In this document: in pieces, positions 13,245 to 18,198 of the stretch | Layout of the letters: each line of letters opens with the position of its first letter | Position numbering within the stretch: the first letter of the stretch is position 1 | Assembly: GCA_964480945.1 (NCBI GenBank) | Contig: CAYZRX010000079.1 | Location: 1-18,198 of the forward strand | Source of the DNA: VGWB01 sp964480945 | GTDB taxonomy: Bacteria; Bacteroidota; Ignavibacteria; UBA10030 | Direction of reading: 5' to 3' | DNA: 18,198 nt | Translations under genes and position numbers: made by a program | Notes under the pieces: model-generated | Told to the model about the DNA's origin: nothing | Database searches by the model: none | What the model saw: the letters and a program-made list of their open reading frames with translations, nothing else

Positions 13245-15014
13245 TCACCGAACCGGTTCTTCGAACGCTTCAATCTCCCGTATTGAATAGGCCGAGATGC
13301 CCTTTGTGCCGCGTCCTCCCTCCATTCTCAGGTAGCGTGCCTTGAACGGCGGACAGGCAAACTCATCGATTCCTCCCTGTCCGTCGGTCACCTCCCGAAT
13401 CGTTCGCCACGCTTTGCCGTCGTTCGAAGCCCGGAACCGATACTGCACAGCGTGGCTCTCACCCCAGCGGATGATCACACGGGCAATCTGCTCCGGTTGT
13501 TTCCAAGCGAGCTGAAACCACTGAGCTTCCTGGCCGTTGGAGTTTGTCCACGCCGCAGAGTTCCAACGGGTGTAGAGCTTCCCGTCAATCGCGCTTGACG
13601 GTCCGAAGTGGGGACCGATCGTCGAGGAGGATGAGGCGCTTGGTGCAGCAAATCTTGCAAGGTTCCGCGGAGGGGAGATGGAATCCTGTCCGACAAGCTG
13701 AACGAGCATGAGGGAGTACGGAGACAAGCGAAGGGAGAAATGCTCGGAGATCTTCAAGAGATCCGGCAGCTGCTCGTTCTTCCGCTTCGCATCCAAAATC
13801 CAGACATGTCCCCGTCCCTGTGGTGCGAATCCCGCGAGGTCGATTTCGACGCTTCTTGTCCTCTTCTTGTCTTTGTTGATGAAGGCGATCGAGAGCTCCT
13901 TTCCCGCTCGGCTCGCATAGACCGAAACCGACGGATCACCAGATCGCGCCGCCAGCAGCTCTGTACCAAAATGGCGGACGAACATTGGGAAGACATAGTA
14001 ATTGTACCGCGGAGCATTGTTGCCATCTGATGAAAGGTAACCGTAGTCGCCTCTACGCGGGGGGTAGAAATTGTGAATTGCCCAATAACAAGCAATGTCG
14101 ATCCCGGCCTCGGCCATTGTCCCCAGCATATCCGCGGCCCAGAGTGCGTTCACGATTTGAAGCGTCTGCGGGCCGGGGGAATGGTTCACCGAGTTGTATC
14201 CGACGTTAACGTACAGAATCGAGTGAGCCTTCTCACTTCCGAGGGCGCGTTCGACATCACGGTGAAGCTGAGCGACGAGGTCTCGAAACTCGGCCACGCT
14301 CGCGAGCAGCGTGTCATCATTCTCCTTTCCCCACTGCTGCGGGAAGTAGGTGAAGGTCAGCATGTCGACGTACCCGACCGCCGCTTTTAGGACGCGCTCC
14401 GTCCAGTCCTCCGGATGCCGCCCCAACGGCACATTCGTAGCAACTTTGATGGAGGGGTCGACCTCCCGCATAGCCTTCACGAACTCGATGTACTTCTTTG
14501 CATACTCCTCGGGCGGAGCGTGACCACGCGCCCACGTTCCCCACTGCTCATCCCCAACCTCCCAGAGTTTCACGTCGTAACCTTTGAGCTTGTTGCAGTA
14601 GCGGACCCACGCAGCGGCGAGGGACGATGGCTCATTGAAGTTGACCGTGATGAACGGCTCGGCGCCGACCTCGCGGCAAAGGGCGATATATTCGTCCGTA
14701 TTCATTTCGGTGGCATTGTTCGAGGCAGAGTTCCAGACATACTGGTCGGCGTCGTTACCACCCGGATACTTCAAGACCGTCACCCCGGAGGCTTTGATCT
14801 TCTGAAGTGCGTCCCGATCCGCGCTCAAGAGCATGTCATCGGCCGACTCGGGGAAGAGGGACTCATCCCAGCGAGCCGTGTTGATGCCGTAGAGCCACGG
14901 GTTGATTGACCGAAGGGATCGCCCGGCATCGACTGAGACATGAAGGGCCTGCCCGAGGCTGACGGAACTCAGAAAACATACGGCCAGGACAATGGAAGTT
15001 CGCTGCTTTGTCAT
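13245..15014 (-). CDS. GH51-like glycoside hydrolase with C-terminal F5/8 type C domain, possibly inactive
   Basis: 589 aa with a signal peptide (IVLAVCFLSSVSLGQ, cut near residue 22). It has a clan GH-A barrel most like alpha-L-arabinofuranosidases (INPWLYGINTARWD, LKYPGGNDADQYVW, EVGDEQWGTW), and a discoidin (F5/8 C) carbohydrate-binding domain over about the last 140 residues (SSAIDGKLYTRWNSA to IREIEAFEE). The acid/base Glu156 is present, but the usual GNE motif reads GDE. The nucleophile, expected about 116 residues later in a TEYNS-like motif, is Gly272 in VNVGYNS. Both changes are one base from the canonical codons. It may be a dead enzyme used for binding, or a lineage with another mechanism. 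Located outside the cytoplasm; the substrate is probably a plant or microbial glycan. Confidence 0.8.
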   Translation of the reverse strand: MTKQRTSIVLAVCFLSSVSLGQALHVSVDAGRSLRSINPWLYGINTARWDESLFPESADDMLLSADRDALQKIKASGVTVLKYPGGNDADQYVWNSASNNATEMNTDEYIALCREVGAEPFITVNFNEPSSLAAAWVRYCNKLKGYDVKLWEVGDEQWGTWARGHAPPEEYAKKYIEFVKAMREVDPSIKVATNVPLGRHPEDWTERVLKAAVGYVDMLTFTYFPQQWGKENDDTLLASVAEFRDLVAQLHRDVERALGSEKAHSILYVNVGYNSVNHSPGPQTLQIVNALWAADMLGTMAEAGIDIACYWAIHNFYPPRRGDYGYLSSDGNNAPRYNYYVFPMFVRHFGTELLAARSGDPSVSVYASRAGKELSIAFINKDKKRTRSVEIDLAGFAPQGRGHVWILDAKRKNEQLPDLLKISEHFSLRLSPYSLMLVQLVGQDSISPPRNLARFAAPSASSSSTIGPHFGPSSAIDGKLYTRWNSAAWTNSNGQEAQWFQLAWKQPEQIARVIIRWGESHAVQYRFRASNDGKAWRTIREVTDGQGGIDEFACPPFKARYLRMEGGRGTKGISAYSIREIEAFEEPVR

Positions 15015-15029
15015 AGGGAACCAAGCGGC

Positions 15030-15606
15030 CTATGCAATGGCCTTCTTCATGACTTCGTGGCGTTGGAGGACTTTAAGGCCGAGCTTGTGGTAGAAGTCGT
15101 TTGCGCGACCGGTCGTCCATGCGAGCCAGAGGTTGTGCTTTCCTTTCCGCCTCATCTGCTCGACGGTGTAGTAGTACAGCATGGGTCCGAGTCCCAATCC
15201 GCTGCATGCTTTGTCAATGCCGAAGGGGCCGAAACGTTCATCCAGAAAATGACTGAATCCAACGACCCTGTTGTTCTTGAGAGCAACGAGGATCTCGTCA
15301 CACTCAGGATTCTCACGGAGCCGGTCCATTGCCGGCCGGAAGAGATCGCCGGGGTAGTTCTCCCGAAGGAACTCCAGCAGCCAGAGGGTGTATCGCGGCT
15401 CGAATACCTTGACCGAGAATCCCGCCTTTTCAAGTCGACAGAAGCGTTCCAACATCTCCGGCGGGATGGAAGAATCGATGATCGATCGCCCCATACTGTC
15501 TTCGAAACGTGTTGAGCATGATCTCATCCCGCGGCATGCACAAATTCCAGAGCACAACGACCTCACCCTCATCTTCCGCTCGATACTGACGAATGTTGTA
15601 CGGCAT
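15030..15606 (-). pseudogene. GNAT acetyltransferase gene with internal deletion and frameshift
   Basis: The first piece starts at ATG 15606 (GGAAAG upstream) with YNIRQYRAEDEGEVVVLWNL and continues to MLNTFRRQ, matching the start of the intact double-GNAT protein at 16469 (LRPYSDNDRSALLELW). That frame then runs to a stop at 15430. The rest of the homologue's C-terminal GNAT half appears in another frame from about 15470 to 15030: EMLERFCRLEKAG, ILVALKNNRVVGFSHF, FGPFGIDKACSGLGLG, NDFYHKLGLKVLQR. About 140 residues expected in the middle are missing. A restart at ATG near 15495 could express the C-terminal domain alone, which keeps a near-complete acetyl-CoA loop, but as a gene it is broken. 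Confidence 0.75.
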
Positions 15607-15639
15607 ACTGCAGCTTTCCATCTTGCGTGGATCCGTGTG

Positions 15640-16350
15640 TCAGGGGAGAAGCTCGACGGTGCGCTTCTTCTCAAACGGATCGATGTCCACAGCGACAGCG
15701 TACCGTGTGCCAGCCTCGGCCCCGCGAAGCCTGGCAAGGGACTCGTAGTACTCAAGGTAGGGGAACGACGATATCCCTCCTCTCAGAAACTCGTACTGCG
15801 TGACACACTCCTTCCAAAGCGAAAACTCCTCTGTGACATCAACATAGATATAGGGCTTGAACTCCTCCGCGTCCTCCCAGTTCTCCGCGTAGTAGATTGC
15901 TTTCACCCCTCGGTGCCGTTCGTGGTTCGTCACCACGCCTTCGAGCGAGGCGAGGAGGATGGCGTCGTTGACGAGCACGTGAGTTGTCGAATGATCCTTG
16001 TGAATGCTCCTCCGCCAATGGGTGATAATGTGGGTCGGTCTGACCTGGCGGATCACATCAGCAACGTACCGGCGGGCCTCCTCCGAACTCGGGATCTCTC
16101 CATCTTTGTAAGGCCCGAACATCGCTTCTGCCCCGATGACCGTAGCGGCGGCAGATGCTTCGCGCCGCTTTTGCTCACCATACTGCTTCGGAGGCATCTT
16201 TGGATTTCCTCCTTCACCAAGCGTCAAGTGAAGGAGAACGATGCGGTCTCCCTGGCGGTGATGTTTTGCCAGGACGGCACCGCACGAGATTTCAATGTCA
16301 CCGCAGTGGGCTCCCACAGCCAGAATTGTGCGTTCAGCTTCCGTGGTCAT
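15640..16350 (-). CDS. PIG-L family deacetylase
   Basis: A zinc-dependent N-deacetylase of the PIG-L/LmbE superfamily, 236 aa, cytoplasmic. Members remove acetyl groups from GlcNAc attached to lipids, malate, inositol or other aglycones. The usual AHPDDE metal motif is present as AHCGDIE (His15, Asp18, Glu20), a variant also seen in other PIG-L subgroups. The second metal region is THWRRSIHKDHSTTH. A good GGAAGG ribosome site precedes the ATG. It lies between two GNAT genes, one intact and one broken, which suggests paired deacetylation and acetylation of an amino sugar or a thiol such as bacillithiol. No other bacillithiol gene is visible, so it should not be called bshB. Confidence 0.88.
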   Translation of the reverse strand: MTTEAERTILAVGAHCGDIEISCGAVLAKHHRQGDRIVLLHLTLGEGGNPKMPPKQYGEQKRREASAAATVIGAEAMFGPYKDGEIPSSEEARRYVADVIRQVRPTHIITHWRRSIHKDHSTTHVLVNDAILLASLEGVVTNHERHRGVKAIYYAENWEDAEEFKPYIYVDVTEEFSLWKECVTQYEFLRGGISSFPYLEYYESLARLRGAEAGTRYAVAVDIDPFEKKRTVELLP

Positions 16351-16468
16351 GCGCTGGTTGCCTTCCCGTTGGTCTCAGAGATGTTCTCGTGGGGATCGGA
16401 TGTCCAACACCGCGATCATCAACCGCTCGTCAGAGGATCCGCCAAGAAGCGCTCGGGATTGTTCGTAA

Positions 16469-17428
16469 TCAAAGAATCTCACGGTTCAGGCGCTTCTGCA
16501 AGAGTGCGAACCGGCGTGTCTCGTTGAATCCGAACTTCTTGTAGACCTTTGCGGCGAGATCATCCGTCCACATTACCCACGCATCGTGGTACCCCTCCTG
16601 GCGCATCCTCTCCAGGGTGCGGGCCAGGAGCACGGTGCCGATCCCCCGACCCTGGTACTGACTGCTGACGCCGAAGGGGCCGAAGTGCGAGCCCTCAAAC
16701 TGGCAGTAGCCGACGATCTCATCCCCTCGTGTCACGAGCATGATCTGCTCAGGATGAAAACCACCCGCCGGGATCTTTCGGAGGTTTTGCCGCTCGACGC
16801 GAACCCAATCGGACGGCATCGTCTTCTCCAGGAAGTCCATAAGCTGAACCAGATCGGTCCGGCGGTACGACCGGACCTCGATGTTTTCTGCACGGAGTCT
16901 TGCCTCGATCTCTCTTGTCGTGTCAGGGATCGTGAAGAGGACGATCGGCGAATCCATGCTGAGTGCCTCTTGGAAAACCTCGAATCCCCGTGTGAGGAAC
17001 AGGTCGAGGAGATGCCCAGATGCCTTCTTGTCTATCCCGGGAGTGAAATACCCCGGTGGGTAACTTGAGACACGGCAGTCGCGCTTGCCAAGCGATCGAA
17101 ACTTCCTTTCAACCTCAGTCAGGAGAACTCCGCCGACCTCTTCCAGGCTTGGGCCGGGCTGAACGCCGAGTGCAGTGATCCAGCAACGATCTCCCTCCGG
17201 GTCCGCATCACCAAGAGGCAGGTGCTTTGGATACACGCCGAGGACGAATCCGACAAGCGTATCACCCTCCCAGGCCGTCAGAAACGTGTCAGGATCGAAG
17301 TTCTCATCGAGGAGGACCCTCGTTTCCAGGGTGTCAACGGTAATGGCGTCCAGCGGGAGGGCCGCGGCCCAAAGCTCAAGAAGGGCGCTGCGGTCGTTGT
17401 CGGAGTATGGACGGAGGGAAAGGCGCAT
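16469..17428 (-). CDS. Double-domain GNAT N-acetyltransferase
   Basis: 319 aa with two GNAT folds in tandem. The N-terminal one (about 1-165: LRPYSDNDRSALLELW, GDTLVGFVLGVYP) lacks an obvious acetyl-CoA loop. The C-terminal one (about 185-319) has the loop QGRGIGTVLLA after GPFGVSSQ and the family end VYKKFGFNETRRFALLQK. Tandem GNATs of this shape include mycothiol synthase-like enzymes, but the acceptor cannot be named. The broken gene at 15030 is a paralogue, so this family was duplicated around the PIG-L gene. The 118-bp gap to the PIG-L gene holds nothing recognisable. Confidence 0.85.
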   Translation of the reverse strand: MRLSLRPYSDNDRSALLELWAAALPLDAITVDTLETRVLLDENFDPDTFLTAWEGDTLVGFVLGVYPKHLPLGDADPEGDRCWITALGVQPGPSLEEVGGVLLTEVERKFRSLGKRDCRVSSYPPGYFTPGIDKKASGHLLDLFLTRGFEVFQEALSMDSPIVLFTIPDTTREIEARLRAENIEVRSYRRTDLVQLMDFLEKTMPSDWVRVERQNLRKIPAGGFHPEQIMLVTRGDEIVGYCQFEGSHFGPFGVSSQYQGRGIGTVLLARTLERMRQEGYHDAWVMWTDDLAAKVYKKFGFNETRRFALLQKRLNREIL

Positions 17429-17503
17429 GGGGTCCGTGAGCGGCTGACTCAGTAGGCTATGCCGATTGAGATGTGGTGAACGGCGCCAAAAACGCCGAAC
17501 GCT

Positions 17504-17629
17504 TCAGATGAACTCGTTCAGGCCGAAATAGCCGGTGCCGAAGGATTTGCTCATCGGCTTCCGGTAATTCAGTAACACCGCGCCGCTGGCCAGCGGTGCT
17601 ACTTTCAAAAACTCTCGCCGTGAATACAC
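17504..17629 (-). pseudogene. Orphan twin-arginine (Tat) signal peptide, truncated gene
   Basis: From a GTG at 17629, with GGGAG seven bases upstream, the frame encodes VYSRREFLKVAPLASGAVLL, a clear Tat signal (S-R-R-E-F-L-K plus a moderately hydrophobic stretch). It then continues with NYRKPMSKSFGTGYFG and stops after LNEFI, only 42 aa in all. An upstream ATG at 17716 would add 29 residues but spoil the signal-peptide layout. The folded, exported domain is missing; the next minus-strand gene starts at 17428. It is most likely the 5' end of a deleted gene for a Tat-exported protein. It sits directly after a GH94 gene, so a carbohydrate-related enzyme is a guess only. Confidence 0.6.
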
Positions 17630-17721
17630 CCTTCTTCTCCCTTTTTCGTGAGAACTTGACCGATGCTCCGGACCGTTGAATTGCCTGTTCGCGCTCTCGG
17701 CGCGTTTCGGGCTCAAATCGG

Positions 17722-18198
17722 TTATCCCATCGTTACCAGAACCTCATTGACCGATCCAACCTTCTGCGGCGGAATGGGTGATCCGATCGGTTGTCCATTC
17801 AGCGTCACAGACTTGATGCCCTTCTGTACACCATTAGGGTTCTTGACGCTGATCTTGAACGTTGCACCCCTCCAATGTCGAGAAATTTCAAAAGCTTTCC
17901 AATCGCTCGATATACATGGATCGACGGTCAACCCGCCGAAGCCTGGCCGAACACCAAGGATCCAATGGGTCGCGGCGATATAAGCCCATCCTGCGCTTCC
18001 GGTGAGCCATGGGTGTCTCGCACGTCCATATGCCGTATGATCCTTCCCCATGATGAACTGACAGTATGAGTACGGCTCCGCTTCCCGGACTTCGATGAGA
18101 TCATTCTGATTGTAGGGGAGGAGAGCGTCGTAGAGCTTCATCGCGAGGTCCCCCCTCCCCAGCTTGCATTCGGCGATCATCGCCCAAGGGTTGGGATG
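17722..18198 (-). CDS. GH94 glycoside phosphorylase (cellobiose phosphorylase-like), C-terminal part
   Basis: The last 158 residues of a GH94 phosphorylase; the 5' part lies beyond the right edge of the window. GH94 enzymes split beta-glucosides such as cellobiose with phosphate in the cytoplasm, yielding glucose 1-phosphate. The visible part starts at HPNPWAMIAECKLGRGD and includes EPYSYCQFIMGKDH, RHPWLTGSAGWAY, ATHWILGVRPGFGGLTVDPC and WRGATFKISVKNP, all in the order seen in cellobiose phosphorylases. The catalytic Asp would lie upstream and is not in view. About 80% of residues match the GH94 tail of the chimera at 4554. Confidence 0.88.
   Translation of the reverse strand, partial: HPNPWAMIAECKLGRGDLAMKLYDALLPYNQNDLIEVREAEPYSYCQFIMGKDHTAYGRARHPWLTGSAGWAYIAATHWILGVRPGFGGLTVDPCISSDWKAFEISRHWRGATFKISVKNPNGVQKGIKSVTLNGQPIGSPIPPQKVGSVNEVLVTMG
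18119..18186. repeat. 68-bp exact repeat, copy 2 (inside GH94)
   Basis: Identical to 4951-5018 in the same orientation. The 12 bases beyond it to the window edge (GGGTTGGGATG side, encoding HPNP) differ from copy 1, which there encodes the GHL10-like VHPD. The repeat therefore covers the segment where the two sequences switch from diverged GH94 tails to unrelated genes. Confidence 0.95.

Noticed and set aside
12525..13286. 253-aa plus-strand open frame, very rich in Glu, Asp and Arg
   Set aside because: Antisense of the hydrophobic acyltransferase gene; highly charged composition is what the reverse strand of a membrane protein gives.
15640..16350. Calling the PIG-L gene bshB (bacillithiol pathway)
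   Set aside because: No bshA or bshC in view and PIG-L substrates are varied; the metal motif variant does not decide.
15388..16527. 379-aa plus-strand open frame opposite the PIG-L and GNAT genes
   Set aside because: Fully antisense to a PIG-L gene with clear metal motifs and to the GNAT remnant; no recognisable domain; long antisense frames are common at this G+C.
17463..17500. Hairpin CGGCG/CGCCG with a CCAAAAA loop after the Tat leader as a terminator
   Set aside because: Only 5 bp of stem and no T tract on the minus strand.
1..18198. tRNA, rRNA, CRISPR array, transposase or integrase
   Set aside because: Looked for by eye on both strands; no cloverleaf, spaced repeats or recombinase motifs were seen.

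Overview
The window (roughly 57-58% G+C by eye) looks like a chromosomal piece of a bacterium from the Bacteroidota/Ignavibacteriota/Chlorobi side of the FCB group. The main evidence is an intact type IX secretion (T9SS) C-terminal sorting domain, with the YPNPFNPST motif and a KRMLLLK end, plus the remnant of a second one. Carbohydrate-active enzymes, secreted beta-propeller and Ig-like proteins, and a symporter fit a polymer-degrading heterotroph. No tRNA, rRNA, CRISPR array or transposase gene was seen. Almost every gene is on the minus strand; only uxuA, at the left edge, is on the plus strand.

Layout, left to right. (1) 18-1208: mannonate dehydratase UxuA (+). (2) 1353-3832: a two-gene minus-strand unit, an FGGY sugar kinase followed by an alpha/beta hydrolase, with a plausible sigma70-type promoter at 3910-3938. 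(3) 3833-4553: a 720-bp stretch without an intact gene. It holds a candidate structured RNA with a perfect 12-bp closing stem, a frameshifted remnant of a T9SS-exported protein, and a terminator hairpin. (4) 4554-5489: a broken chimeric gene. Its signal peptide and N-terminal part are of the GHL10/DUF187 type, it is cut by an in-frame TAG, and it is joined to the C-terminal end of a GH94 phosphorylase. (5) 5611-9080: a T9SS-exported N-acetylmuramoyl-L-alanine amidase coupled by a 4-bp overlap to an upstream TolB-like beta-propeller gene. (6) 9219-13178: a tight cluster of an HGSNAT/NagX-like membrane acyltransferase, a NamZ-type (DUF1343, GH171) exo-muramidase, a sodium:solute symporter and a 45-aa single-helix protein whose start lies inside the end of the symporter gene. 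(7) 13245-15014: a GH51-like protein with a C-terminal F5/8 (discoidin) domain that appears to lack the catalytic nucleophile. (8) 15030-17428: a GNAT remnant with an internal deletion, a PIG-L deacetylase and an intact double-GNAT protein. (9) 17504-18198: an orphan Tat leader and the 3' end of a second GH94 gene that runs off the window.

Functionally, sections 5 and 6 read as a cell-wall amino-sugar scavenging locus: amidase outside the cell, symporter, NamZ without a visible signal peptide, sugar acyltransferase, and nearby PIG-L deacetylase and acetyltransferases. This is inferred from gene content and order. The second theme is damage. Four loci are truncated, frameshifted or fused, one more enzyme lacks an expected catalytic residue, and the two GH94 tails share an exact 68-bp block at the chimera breakpoint although they are clearly diverged elsewhere. 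That pattern means either real recombination and decay or errors in assembly; raw reads would decide.
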